A model generated the notes under the pieces. That model was not told where the DNA came from and made no database searches. It was given only the letters and a program-made list of their open reading frames with translations. Source: Myxococcales bacterium (GTDB lineage Bacteria > Myxococcota_A > Polyangia > Haliangiales > Haliangiaceae). Taken from it: a DNA stretch of 64,000 nt. The position numbers were made by a program, and so were the translations under genes. The DNA lies in assembly GCA_016720595.1 (NCBI GenBank), contig JADKKI010000022.1:1-64000 (forward strand), in the 5' to 3' direction. Positions 48,974-58,059 of this stretch are shown piece by piece (within the stretch, counting starts at the first letter, position 1; each line of letters starts with the position of its first letter).

Positions 48974-50728
48974 ATGCGCGCAAAGACCGAGGGCGTCACC
49001 CCCACCCCAGCATCGGATGCGTCCGCGACCGTGCGCGGTGATGCGGGCGTGACCGGCCACCAGCTGTTCCTCCTCGTCGCCGGAGAAGGAGTCCTCGCGA
49101 CCGAGCCCTTGCCGGCGGAGGGGACGGTCGCGATCGGCCGCGCCACCGATGCCGACGTGCGGATCGAAGACCATTCGATCTCGCGCGATCACGCCACACT
49201 CCACCTCTCCGATCCGTTGACGATCGAGGACCTCGGCAGCGCGAATGGCACCTGGGTGCGCAACGAACGCATCCCGGCCCACACGAAGGTCGAGATCCAG
49301 CTCAACCAGGCAGTGCTCCTCGGCTCCGTCACGATCGTCGTCCAGAAGCGGACCAAGCAGCTCCGCATGCGTCGCCGCCGCACGCATGACTACTTCGAGA
49401 ACCGGCTGGAGGAGGAGTGCATCCGTGGGCTGCGGCGTGACACCACGTTCATGCTCGTGCATCTGGTCGGGCCGGCCGATTCGAGCGATCTCGAGCCGGC
49501 GATCGTGGGTGCGCTTCGGGAGGGTGACCTCGTCGCGGCCTACGGTCCCGGCGAGTTCGAGATGATCCTGTTCGATACGGATCCGATCCACTCGAACCGC
49601 ATGATCGAGCGGCTCGAGTCCGCCCTCGCGAGCCGCCAGATGCAGGCCAAGATCGGCACGGCGTGGTATCCGCAGGATGGTCGAGAACCGAACACGCTCG
49701 CCGCGCGTGCGCGCACCCGCGCACACGGCGCCACCGCGGAGCCGGTCGAGGCAGGCGATCTGGTGATCGCCGACGAGCGGATGAGCGCACTGCATGCACT
49801 GGTCAGCCGGGTGGCTGCCGCGGACATCAGCGTCCTGTTACAGGGCGAGACCGGCGTCGGCAAAGAGATCGTCGCCGAGCAGCTCCATCGACAATCGGCG
49901 CGCTCCGACAAGCCCTTCGTTCGGCTCAACTGCGCCGCGCTCAGCGAATCGCTGCTCGAGAGCGAGCTGTTCGGTCACGAGCGCGGTGCCTTCACCGGCG
50001 CGCACACCACCAAGCAGGGTCTCCTCGAGGTCGCCAACGGAGGCGTGGTGTTTCTCGACGAGGTCGGCGAGATGCACGCCTCCACGCAGGCGAAGCTGTT
50101 GCGCGTGCTGGGAGAGGGCAAGCTGATGCGCGTGGGTGGCCTCAGCGCACGAGCGATCGACGTGCGGATCATCTCGGCGACGAACCGCGACCTCGAGATG
50201 GAGGTCACGCGCGGCAACTTTCGCCTCGACCTGCTGTACCGGCTCAACGCGATGTCGATCATCATCCCACCGCTCCGCGAGCGAACGGCAGAGATCGAGC
50301 CGCTCGCGCGGATGTTCCTGAAGCGCGTCGCAGAGAAGTACGGGCGCCCGGTGCCACACCTCACACCGGGGGCGCTCGGGGCGCTCCGGGATTACTCGTG
50401 GCCGGGGAACGTTCGCGAGCTGCGCAACGTGATCGAGCGCGCGATGGTGCTCGTCACGGATGACGTGATCGATGTCGAGGACCTTCCGGTCGAGAAGATG
50501 CGTGCGACCTATAACTCGCTACGGACCACCGGCCCGATCCCGATCCCCACGCCTTCGCAGAGCTCCCCGGTCGCGGGCGAGGTCACCGAAGAGCACCAGC
50601 GGATCCTCGACGCTCTCGAAGAGTGCGGTGGAAACCAGACCCACGCGGCCAGGATGCTCGGAATCTCGCGGCGCGCACTGATCAACAAGATCGAGAAGTT
50701 CGCGGTGCGTCGCCCTCGCAAGCGGTGA
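48974..50728 (+). CDS. FHA-domain sigma-54-dependent transcriptional activator
   Basis: A 584-residue protein. FHA domain (about 30-125) with GRATDADVRI, SISRDHATL and NGTWV, the pThr-binding Arg, Ser, His and Asn being present. Residues 135-240 have a degenerate GGDEF-like layout (YGPGEFEMILF, IGTAWYPQDG) lacking the GGDEF active loop. The AAA+ sigma-54 domain (about 265-505) has Walker A GETGVGKE, GAFTGA (338-343), the Walker B VFLDEVGEM and sensor/arginine residues. A Fis-type helix-turn-helix is at the C-terminus (NQTHAARMLGISRRALINKI). It would open sigma-54 promoters in response to phosphorylation by the kinase seven bases upstream. Confidence 0.95.
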   Translation: MRAKTEGVTPTPASDASATVRGDAGVTGHQLFLLVAGEGVLATEPLPAEGTVAIGRATDADVRIEDHSISRDHATLHLSDPLTIEDLGSANGTWVRNERIPAHTKVEIQLNQAVLLGSVTIVVQKRTKQLRMRRRRTHDYFENRLEEECIRGLRRDTTFMLVHLVGPADSSDLEPAIVGALREGDLVAAYGPGEFEMILFDTDPIHSNRMIERLESALASRQMQAKIGTAWYPQDGREPNTLAARARTRAHGATAEPVEAGDLVIADERMSALHALVSRVAAADISVLLQGETGVGKEIVAEQLHRQSARSDKPFVRLNCAALSESLLESELFGHERGAFTGAHTTKQGLLEVANGGVVFLDEVGEMHASTQAKLLRVLGEGKLMRVGGLSARAIDVRIISATNRDLEMEVTRGNFRLDLLYRLNAMSIIIPPLRERTAEIEPLARMFLKRVAEKYGRPVPHLTPGALGALRDYSWPGNVRELRNVIERAMVLVTDDVIDVEDLPVEKMRATYNSLRTTGPIPIPTPSQSSPVAGEVTEEHQRILDALEECGGNQTHAARMLGISRRALINKIEKFAVRRPRKR

Positions 50729-50734
50729 CGGCGC

Positions 50735-51721
50735 TCAGCGCTTGCGAGGCTTCGGCTTCGGCACGGCGGGCTTTGGCGCTGGGGTTGGCGCCGGCGTCGG
50801 CGGTGGCGGCGGCACCGCCGCGGCGCGATCGCTTCCCGAGCCGTCGCCCGCCGGAGGAGTCGTCGCCGCCGCTGCTGGCTTGATCCGGCACACCAGGCCC
50901 GCCTGCAAGCCGGCCGGAATCTCGCCGACGAGCTCGGCCTCCGCAAAGATCATCCGCGCGATCGGATCGAGCTCGGGCTGGATGCTGGTCACCTTGCCGC
51001 GCGCCTTCACCTGATCGCCGTGGCTGTCGATCAGGAGATCGATCGGCATGCCCTCCTGGAGCTTGTTGCTCTGATCGGTCGGGATCGCGAACCGCACGTA
51101 GAGCTCGTCGGACGAGATCACGCGCAGGATCGGACTCCCTTCGGTGACCTGCCCTCCGGGCTTGATGAACTGCAGCGCGATCCGTCCTGCGATCGGCGCG
51201 ACCACGCTGGTCTTGCCGAGCTTGGTCTTGGTCGCCTCGTAGCTCGCCTTCGCCCCATCGAGCCGCGCCTTGGCCTCTGCGGTCGCGCCCTCGGCCTGCA
51301 GGTACGTCGTCTTCGCCGCGACGCCCGCGCGATACGCCTTGAGCTGGATCCCCGCGTTGCTCGCTGCCGACGCATACGAGGCCTGCGCGCCCTTGAGCTC
51401 TGCATCGACCTTGCTGAGCGCCTCCTTGAGGGGCGCATCGTCGAGGACCGCGAGCTTCGCGCCGGCCTCGACCGGATCGCCGACACTGACCAGGTACTGC
51501 TTCACCGTGGTCGAGAACGGGGCGACGACCTCGGCCTGCGACTTGGGTGTGAGCACGCCGATGAAGCCTGCCGGCGCCTCCGGCTCCACGGCCTGCGTGG
51601 CCTCCTCGGCCAGCGGCTCCGGGGTGGGCTCGTTTGCCTTGACCTGCTCGGTCTTCTTGCACGCACCAGCGAGCGCGAGCCCGAGCCCGAATGCGACGGC
51701 GGCCAGCGAGCGCGAGGTCAC
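50735..51721 (-). CDS. Membrane-fusion (HlyD/MFP) adaptor lipoprotein
   Basis: A 328-residue protein. MTSRSLAAVAFGLGLALAGAC is a lipoprotein signal. The HlyD/AcrA pattern follows: a lipoyl half (AEVVAPFSTTVKQYLVSVGDPVEAG), a helical hairpin with ALSKVDAELKGAQASYASAASNA, and the second lipoyl half KTSVVAPIAGRIALQFIKPGGQV with a beta-barrel domain and a Pro/Ala-rich tail ending RKR. It bridges an inner-membrane transporter and TolC in the periplasm. Its GTG start overlaps the stop of the C39-ABC gene (GTGA), which argues for one complex. It is a second adaptor next to the HlyD-like fusion protein. Confidence 0.92.
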   Translation of the reverse strand: MTSRSLAAVAFGLGLALAGACKKTEQVKANEPTPEPLAEEATQAVEPEAPAGFIGVLTPKSQAEVVAPFSTTVKQYLVSVGDPVEAGAKLAVLDDAPLKEALSKVDAELKGAQASYASAASNAGIQLKAYRAGVAAKTTYLQAEGATAEAKARLDGAKASYEATKTKLGKTSVVAPIAGRIALQFIKPGGQVTEGSPILRVISSDELYVRFAIPTDQSNKLQEGMPIDLLIDSHGDQVKARGKVTSIQPELDPIARMIFAEAELVGEIPAGLQAGLVCRIKPAAAATTPPAGDGSGSDRAAAVPPPPPTPAPTPAPKPAVPKPKPRKR

Positions 51722-53982
51722 GCGGGCTCCGGGGGCACGTCGTCGGGGTGCAGCTGCGCGGCGAACAACCTGCGGTAGTGCCCATTCCTCGCGAGGAGCT
51801 CCGCGTGCGTGCCGCTCTCGACGACCTCACCCTGGCTCATCACCAGGATCAGATCCGCGTTGACGATCGTCGACAGCCGGTGAGCCAGGATGATCCGCGT
51901 GCACGAGAGGCGCCCCAGGTTCTCCATCACGCGCGCCTCGGTCTCCCCGTCGAGGGCGCTGGTCGCTTCGTCAAACACGAGCACCGCCGGCCGGTGGACG
52001 AGTGCGCGCGCGATCGCAACGCGCTGGCGCTGGCCACCGGAGAGCGATGCCCCACCGTCGGCCAGGAGCGTCTCGTACCCCATCGGCATGCGATCGATGT
52101 CGTCGTGGATGTGCGCCAGGCGCGCGGCCGCCACGACACGGTCGAGCGACAGCGACGGATCGGTGAGCGCGATGTTGCTGCGCACCGATCCTGCGAACAG
52201 GTAGGGCGACTGAAACACGGTGCCGAGCTGGCGGCGGAGGCTCTTGAGCTCGAGCCGCGCGAGATCGTGCCCGTCGTACAGGATGCGCCCCTCGACGGGA
52301 CGGTAGAGCCCCGCGATCAAGCTCGCGAGCGTGGACTTGCCGCAGCCTGACCGCCCCACGATCGCGACCGACATCCCGGCCTTGAAGTCGACCGAGACGT
52401 CGCGCACCACGAGCGGAGCGCGCTCGTTGTAGCGGAAGCTGACGTTCTGAAGCGTGATCCGGCCGGTCAGCTTCGGTGCGCGCACCGCGGTCTCGCCCAC
52501 CTGCTCTGGCTGCTGCTTGAGCACGTCATCGATGCGATCCATGTAGCCACCGATGAGCTGCAGCTGCAGAGCGCTCGAGACCAGGGTCTGCAGCGGCGAC
52601 AGCACGCCCATCGCGATCGCGTTGACGGCGAGCATGCCACCGAGCGTGAGCTGCCCCGCGATCACCATCAGCGCACCGACCACGAGGATGATCACGGGCG
52701 ATGCCGAGCTGAGGAGGCCGACGATGCCGTCGATCATCGCCGACACGCGTCCACGCTCGAGCGAGACGTTGAGCTCGTCGATATACAGGTTCGACCAACG
52801 CTCCACCGCGCGGCCCTCCGCTGCGCACGCCTTCAGCGTCGCCATGCCGGCGAACAGCTCCACGAGGTACGACTGCGATCGTGCCTGGGCATCGAGGGCG
52901 CGTGCCTGCAGCTCGCGATACCGCCCGCGAGAGAGCAGAAACACCGTGATCTGAACCAAGGCGAGCACACCCACGATGGCCGCCATCACGGGCGCGAGCA
53001 CGATGATCAAGGCCAGGTAGATGATCACCAGGACACCGTCGAGCAAGGCCGACAGCGTGTTGGACGTCAGGAGCTCGCGGATGGTCGCGTTGTTGTTGAC
53101 CCGCATCATCAGGTCGCCGGCCGAGCGCCGCTGGAAGAAGTCGAACGGCAAGCGCGCGAGATAGTCGACGAACCCGAGCGTCAAGCGGGTGTCGAGGTTG
53201 GTCCGCAGCTGGAGGAACAGGTGTGTGCGGATCAGGTTCGTCAGGGCCTGGAACACCAGGACGCCTCCCACGCCGCCTGCGATGACCACGAGCAGCTGGG
53301 CGTCACCTCGAGGGACGACGCGATCGACGACCATGGCCGTGAGCAGCGGCATCGCGAGCGCGAAGGCTCGGAGCAGCAACGAGGTCACCGCGATCCGCGC
53401 GAGCAAGCGCCGCTGCCCGAACAGCTGCTGCAGGTACCAGGTCAGGCGCCCCGCTCCGGCCTTCCGCTTCTCGAACTTCTCGGTGACCTCGAACACCAGC
53501 GCCACGCCCGTGAACGATTCGCGCAGCTGCTTCCACGGGATCTTCCGCGTGCCGCGCGCTGGATCGACGATCTCGGCGCCGTGCTTGGTCACCCGCTCGA
53601 GCACGACGAAGTGAGAGAACTCCCAGTGGAGGATCGAACCACGCGGGAGGAACTTCAGCATCTCCACGTCGAGCGATAGCCCACGCCCGCGCAGACCGAA
53701 CCACTCCGAGCCATGCACGATCGTCGCGGCATCGGCACCGTCGCGGCCGCTACCGATCGCCTCACGAACCTCGTCGAGGGACAGCTCGCGGCCAAGAAAC
53801 CGCAGCACCATGGTGAGACATGCCGCGCCGCAGTCCGCGGCCTCGGTCTGCTGGACGAAGGGCACGCGTCCGCGCCGGCGCGCATGCGCCAGCCGCTTCA
53901 ACGAGGGGAACAGATCCTCGGGTGCGGCCGCCGACGCCGGGCCGGGCTCGTTGGGGTCGCGATGGGTTTGATCGTCGGTCAC
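51718..53982 (-). CDS. Peptidase C39-domain ABC transporter (double-Gly peptide exporter)
   Basis: A 754-residue protein. The N-terminal C39 peptidase (about 40-170) has the catalytic Cys51 in QQTEAADCGAAC, His124 in SHFVVLERV and Asp140 in IVDPARG, so cleavage after double-Gly leaders should be possible. Six transmembrane helices (about 190-470) and an ATPase domain (510-740) follow, with Walker A GRSGCGKS, signature LSGGQRQRVAIAR, Walker B VLVFDEATSAL and H-loop HRLSTI. This layout is that of bacteriocin/microcin exporters. Overlaps of four bases with both neighbouring adaptor genes indicate one operon. Confidence 0.96.
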   Translation of the reverse strand: MTDDQTHRDPNEPGPASAAAPEDLFPSLKRLAHARRRGRVPFVQQTEAADCGAACLTMVLRFLGRELSLDEVREAIGSGRDGADAATIVHGSEWFGLRGRGLSLDVEMLKFLPRGSILHWEFSHFVVLERVTKHGAEIVDPARGTRKIPWKQLRESFTGVALVFEVTEKFEKRKAGAGRLTWYLQQLFGQRRLLARIAVTSLLLRAFALAMPLLTAMVVDRVVPRGDAQLLVVIAGGVGGVLVFQALTNLIRTHLFLQLRTNLDTRLTLGFVDYLARLPFDFFQRRSAGDLMMRVNNNATIRELLTSNTLSALLDGVLVIIYLALIIVLAPVMAAIVGVLALVQITVFLLSRGRYRELQARALDAQARSQSYLVELFAGMATLKACAAEGRAVERWSNLYIDELNVSLERGRVSAMIDGIVGLLSSASPVIILVVGALMVIAGQLTLGGMLAVNAIAMGVLSPLQTLVSSALQLQLIGGYMDRIDDVLKQQPEQVGETAVRAPKLTGRITLQNVSFRYNERAPLVVRDVSVDFKAGMSVAIVGRSGCGKSTLASLIAGLYRPVEGRILYDGHDLARLELKSLRRQLGTVFQSPYLFAGSVRSNIALTDPSLSLDRVVAAARLAHIHDDIDRMPMGYETLLADGGASLSGGQRQRVAIARALVHRPAVLVFDEATSALDGETEARVMENLGRLSCTRIILAHRLSTIVNADLILVMSQGEVVESGTHAELLARNGHYRRLFAAQLHPDDVPPEPA

Positions 53983-55877
53983 AGGTCGATTCCCGGGAGG
54001 ATCGTTTCGAGCACCGACTTGGAGTCCAGCTGCACCTCGGCGCGCCCGATCATACCGTCGTGCAGCTCGAAGGTCTGACCTTCGGCCTCGAACGATGCAC
54101 TCGCGAGCCTGCCTTCGACGACGACCACGGTCCCCTGCGCACCGAGCGAATCTCCGATGCGATCTCCGAAGTAGCGCGTGGACGCCTCCTTTGCGCCGAG
54201 CACCTCGCTCGAGATCGCGCGCACCTCCATCGTGAAGTGGACCCCACGATAGCCCGGCAGGGTGAGGCGCAGCTGCTGGTGCGCGCGGAGCCGCGGCCGA
54301 TCACTTCCGGGAAGAAACGCGATCACCGAGAGTGCCTCCGGTACGTCCTTCTTCACGATCGCGGCCACGGCGGTCCCTTGATCGACGCGCTGCCCCTTGC
54401 GAACGCGCAGGTCCTTGATCCGCCCATCGAACGGCGCACGGATCGCGCGGGCATCGACGTTGGCCTTCGCTTCATCGCGATCGGACACGACCTTGCCCAG
54501 CGCCTCGCCCACGCTGCGATCGCCCGGGCTCTGCAGGTATGCGACCAGCCGCCGCTCGTACTCGGCGTCGAGCCCGCGCAGCCGTCCGGCCTGCTCCGTG
54601 TCATGCAGCCGAGCGACCACCTGCCCTGCCTTGACCACATCTCCGTTGGCGACCGCGACCTCGATCACGGTTCCCCCGTCCACGGCGATCACGTCGCTGC
54701 GGCCGGTCGCCTTCACGATCGAGGGACCCTCGCTGTACTGGTGGATCCGCACGAAGTAGCTGAACACGCCGGCCGCGATCAGCGATGCGAGGACGATCCA
54801 GTACGCGCCGCTCACCCACGCGGGGTTGATCCGGACCACGTCGCCCTCGTGGCCACGTCGGATCATGTGCGAGATCGCCTCTTGCCGGAACAGCTCGCCG
54901 CCCTGCTCGGCGCTCAGCTCGTCGGCCTTCGCGCGCGCGTGAGACTCCTGCGCGAGCTGGTGCACGTACGGCTGCCAGGCCTCGGCGAGGCTCTGCAACA
55001 GCCGCTGGTCCGCGGCCGTGAACGGTGGCTCCCTGGCATCGCGCACCGCGAACAGCACGGCATGGATGTGCTGATCTCGATCGCGGACGGGCTGGATCGC
55101 CAGCCGCTCTTCTCCCGAACCGGCCGGGTCGTCCACCGGCGGGCGGTACGCCGGATCGCTCGCGGCGCGCTCGAGCGCGAGCGGCATCCCGGTTCGCACC
55201 ACATAGCCGGCGAGGCCGGCCGATGCTGGGACCTCGTCGGCGCCACCGTTGGTCTCGTCCCACAGCGTGCCGCTCTCGTCGTCGAAGTAGAGGACCCGTG
55301 CCCGATCGGCCCGGCAGACATCGACGATCGCCGCCGCCACCACGGTCGCTGCACCTGCCAGCTCGGTCTGAACGCCGAAGCGCTTCGCGTGCTCGACGAT
55401 CTGGCGGACCTTGAGAGGATCCTCGCGCGGCGTCTGGACCACGGGTTCGTTCTGCCGCGCGAACACGGTCTGGAACAGCTCGCGGATTCGCTCGATCGGC
55501 AGCCCCGGCGTGAGGCGATAGAAGATCGGGACGTACTGTTCGTCGACGGCGGGCATCTCCAGTGGGCTATCGGCCAGCAGGAACACCGTGGGGCCGTGGT
55601 GCGGGCCGATCAGCTGATAGCGCGCCGCGTGCGCGAGCAGGACGGCACCACTGATGTCGGCGAGCTCGGTCCCGACGACGAGGATGTGCGGCGGGTCGGC
55701 GGTCAGCCGCTCGAACACGCGGCGGGAGCTGTCGCTGTGCTCGACCCGGATGTCGTCGCCCAGCGCCGCGCGCAGCCAGTCCGCGCGCTGGCGATTGCCA
55801 TCGGCGATCAAGATCCGGTCGGCGCCATCAAACGCGAAGCCGCGGATCTGAGTGGCTGAGTCGTCCCACTCGCTCAT
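53979..55877 (-). CDS. Pseudo-receiver-GAF-HlyD fusion adaptor
   Basis: A 632-residue protein. Residues 20-140 resemble a response-regulator receiver (RILIADGNRQRADWLRAAL, DPPHILVVGTELADISG, TPGLPIERIRELF), but the phospho-acceptor Asp is replaced by Gly69 and the paired acidic start is reduced, so it cannot be phosphorylated in the usual way. Residues 160-308 look like a GAF domain (ATVVAAAIVDVCRADRARVL, AGYVVRTGMPL). A transmembrane helix at about 357-377 (WIVLASLIAAGVFSYFV) leads to an HlyD adaptor (385-632) with two lipoyl halves and ending in LETILPGIDL. The receiver and GAF domains are predicted cytoplasmic. The open frame extends upstream, but the ATG at 55877 is chosen. Confidence 0.85.
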   Translation of the reverse strand: MSEWDDSATQIRGFAFDGADRILIADGNRQRADWLRAALGDDIRVEHSDSSRRVFERLTADPPHILVVGTELADISGAVLLAHAARYQLIGPHHGPTVFLLADSPLEMPAVDEQYVPIFYRLTPGLPIERIRELFQTVFARQNEPVVQTPREDPLKVRQIVEHAKRFGVQTELAGAATVVAAAIVDVCRADRARVLYFDDESGTLWDETNGGADEVPASAGLAGYVVRTGMPLALERAASDPAYRPPVDDPAGSGEERLAIQPVRDRDQHIHAVLFAVRDAREPPFTAADQRLLQSLAEAWQPYVHQLAQESHARAKADELSAEQGGELFRQEAISHMIRRGHEGDVVRINPAWVSGAYWIVLASLIAAGVFSYFVRIHQYSEGPSIVKATGRSDVIAVDGGTVIEVAVANGDVVKAGQVVARLHDTEQAGRLRGLDAEYERRLVAYLQSPGDRSVGEALGKVVSDRDEAKANVDARAIRAPFDGRIKDLRVRKGQRVDQGTAVAAIVKKDVPEALSVIAFLPGSDRPRLRAHQQLRLTLPGYRGVHFTMEVRAISSEVLGAKEASTRYFGDRIGDSLGAQGTVVVVEGRLASASFEAEGQTFELHDGMIGRAEVQLDSKSVLETILPGIDL

Positions 55878-55958
55878 CCAGTCGCGACGGTAACATGGAG
55901 GTTCCTGCGGCGCCGGTTTGCAGCCCGGAAGCCCCGATGAAGGCGCAGGTCGGGCGAG

Positions 55959-55972
55959 GTGGGTTGACCCAC
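55959..55972. promoter_or_regulatory. Perfect inverted repeat between divergent export genes
   Basis: GTGGGTTGACCCAC is a perfect 6-2-6 inverted repeat in the 122-base region between the adaptor gene and tolC. It includes a TTGACC that could be a -35 hexamer for tolC. It could be an operator or a promoter element; in a high-GC genome chance occurrence is possible. Confidence 0.35.
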
Positions 55973-55999
55973 CCCCACGCGGGCGGCCAGACTCGGTCG

Positions 56000-57496
56000 A
56001 TGCGGGCATTGATCGTGAGCGTCGTGGCCATCGCAACGGCGGGCTCTCACGCCAGCGCCGACGACCGAGCGCCCTTCGAGAAGGCCGAGCGCCTCACCAT
56101 CGATGACCTGCTCAAGGTCGCGGTCCGGGTCGCCCCGGAGCTGGAAGCCGCAGCGTTTGACGTCGCGGTCGCGCGCGCCAACCGACAGGCCGCGGAGGGA
56201 GTCACCAACTGGAACGCGGCCGCCGCCGTGAACAAGAACATCTCCAAGCTGGTGGCGGCGACGAGCAGCAGCCTCGACACCCAGGTGCTGGTGAGCAAGC
56301 TGCTTCCGACCAACGGCGTGGTCGCCGTCGGCGCCGGCGTGAGCCAGCAGGCGCGCACCGAGCCTCGTGCGACGAGCCAGTTCACCACCATCGACCTGTC
56401 GCTGTCGGTGAAGCAGCCGCTGCTCGCCGGTAGTGGAACCGCGATCCGCGACTCGCAGATCCGCGCGACGCAGTCCGCGATGTCGGCGGCCACGATCCGG
56501 CGATCGGCGTCGGCGCGGGTGTTCGTCGCAGACCTCGCCGAGGCCTACTGGCGGCTCGCGCTCGCCTGGCGACGGCTCGACGTGCTTCACCTCTCGCTCG
56601 ATGCGGCCGAGAAGCAGCTCGCGACGATCCAGCGGGGCTTGACCTCGGGAGCCATCGCGAAGAGCGAAGCGCTGCCGTTCGCGCAGTCGATCGCGTCCCG
56701 CAAGATCGACATCGCGAACGCGGAGAACGACATCGTCGCGCAGTCGATCTCCCTACGCACCCTGGCCGGTCTCGAGATTCCTCCCGATGCACCGGTGGTT
56801 CGCACGATCGACCTGCCCCGCGCGGATGCCGTCACGATCGATACGGCCGATCTGGTCAAGAAGGCGCTCGCGACGAGCGATCAGCTCGAAGCGGCGCTCG
56901 AAGATGCGCGCGGGGCCGAGGCCGGTGTCGTGGCGGCACGGCGGAACCTCCTGCCGACCCTCGACCTGACGCTCACGGGTGATATCACCAGCACCCATCA
57001 GACATTCTCGCAGGCGCTCGAGGAGCTGCGCTACTCGCGTGGGTACAGCCTCGTGGCGGGCGCCTCGTTCTCGCTGCCGGTCGGGCGTGATGCCGAGAAG
57101 GGTGCGTATGCCGCGAAGCGAGCGCTCCTCGCGCGAGCGCGGTTCGACATTCACACCGCGCGCAGGACGATCGCCGCGGAGGTCGTCGGGCTCGCGTCCC
57201 AGGCCCGGACGAGCGCGCGCACCGTGGAGCTGAGCAGTCAGGTGGTGACGCTCGCGCAACAGAACGTGGAAGCGGAGCAGCGCAAGTTCGAGCTAGGCAA
57301 GTCCACGTCCAACGAGGTCGTGCGTCGTCAGAACGAGCTGGAGAACGCACGACTCCAGCTCGAGAGCGCGAGCGCCGATGCCACCATCGCCCTGACCCGT
57401 CTCGAAGCGCTGAGCGGCCAGATCCTGCAGCACTACGGGATCAAGATGATCGATCCGGACGAGCTCACCGGGGCTGCGCTCGATCGACGACCGTGA
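56000..57496 (+). CDS. tolC: TolC-family outer membrane efflux protein
   Basis: A 498-residue protein with signal peptide MRALIVSVVAIATAGSHASA. The mature protein has the repeated helical/outer-membrane-efflux layout: first OEP half LTIDDLLKVAVRVAPELEAAAFDVAVARANRQ..., second half SDQLEAALEDARGAEAGVVAARRNLLPTLDLTLTGDI, and a final long helix pair with NVEAEQRKFELGKSTSNEVVRRQNELENARLQLE. It forms the outer-membrane channel for the divergent C39-ABC/adaptor operon. The ATG at 56000 is set by the signal peptide; the open frame begins earlier. Divergent transcription from the adaptor gene suggests shared regulation. Confidence 0.94.
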   Translation: MRALIVSVVAIATAGSHASADDRAPFEKAERLTIDDLLKVAVRVAPELEAAAFDVAVARANRQAAEGVTNWNAAAAVNKNISKLVAATSSSLDTQVLVSKLLPTNGVVAVGAGVSQQARTEPRATSQFTTIDLSLSVKQPLLAGSGTAIRDSQIRATQSAMSAATIRRSASARVFVADLAEAYWRLALAWRRLDVLHLSLDAAEKQLATIQRGLTSGAIAKSEALPFAQSIASRKIDIANAENDIVAQSISLRTLAGLEIPPDAPVVRTIDLPRADAVTIDTADLVKKALATSDQLEAALEDARGAEAGVVAARRNLLPTLDLTLTGDITSTHQTFSQALEELRYSRGYSLVAGASFSLPVGRDAEKGAYAAKRALLARARFDIHTARRTIAAEVVGLASQARTSARTVELSSQVVTLAQQNVEAEQRKFELGKSTSNEVVRRQNELENARLQLESASADATIALTRLEALSGQILQHYGIKMIDPDELTGAALDRRP

Positions 57497-57503
57497 CCGC
57501 GCG

Positions 57504-58016
57504 CTACTTCGGCAGCGTGATGTTCGGGATCCGGCCGCGCGCGAGGGGCCCATCGCCGTTGGGGATGTAGGCCTCCGGCCCGGTGGCCATCACCGCCGAG
57601 TAACGGAACACGAACTTGTCCCCGCTCGCGTAATCGATCGCCGGTGCGACCTCGTCGTACTCGTGCGCCTGCGCATCGAAGTTGCCGCCACCGGTAGGGT
57701 CGTAGTGCTCGGTCCACGTCGCGAGCGTCATGTCCGTGGCGCCACGTCGCCAGATCAGGTCGAACTTCACGTCGATGCTGCTCATGATCACCGCGTCGAG
57801 GACGCAGTGGTACGTCCCCGCAGGAACACTGTCCTTCAGGTCGTACGTCGCTTCATGAGACCCGCCGGGTCCCAGGCCGGGAGCTCAATACTGGAACGGT
57901 TCGCGCGGGCTGAGCGTGACGTCCTGCCCGTTGGCAGAAGGCGCCAGCCACAGCACGTCCGGGTTCCCGTCAGCAGCACAACCAGCGACCACGATCACAG
58001 CGAGGGCAGACTTCAT
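57504..58016 (-). pseudogene. Lipoprotein gene with an in-frame TGA
   Basis: The frame starts at ATG 58016 (MKSALAVIVVAGCAADG, lipobox VAGC), reads 43 codons and meets TGA at 57885-57887. The same frame continues without shift after the TGA for about 127 codons (APGLGPGGSHEATYDLKD... ending NITLPK at 57504) with natural exported-protein composition. A Trp codon TGG changed to TGA would explain it. An internal ATG near 57791 could otherwise start a separate 95-residue product. Readthrough, mutation and sequencing error are all possible. It lies 43 bases downstream of the MBL-fold gene, same strand. Confidence 0.65.
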
Positions 58017-58059
58017 CACTGACAACGCTACCGGATCTGCCGCCGATGAACAATCTTCC

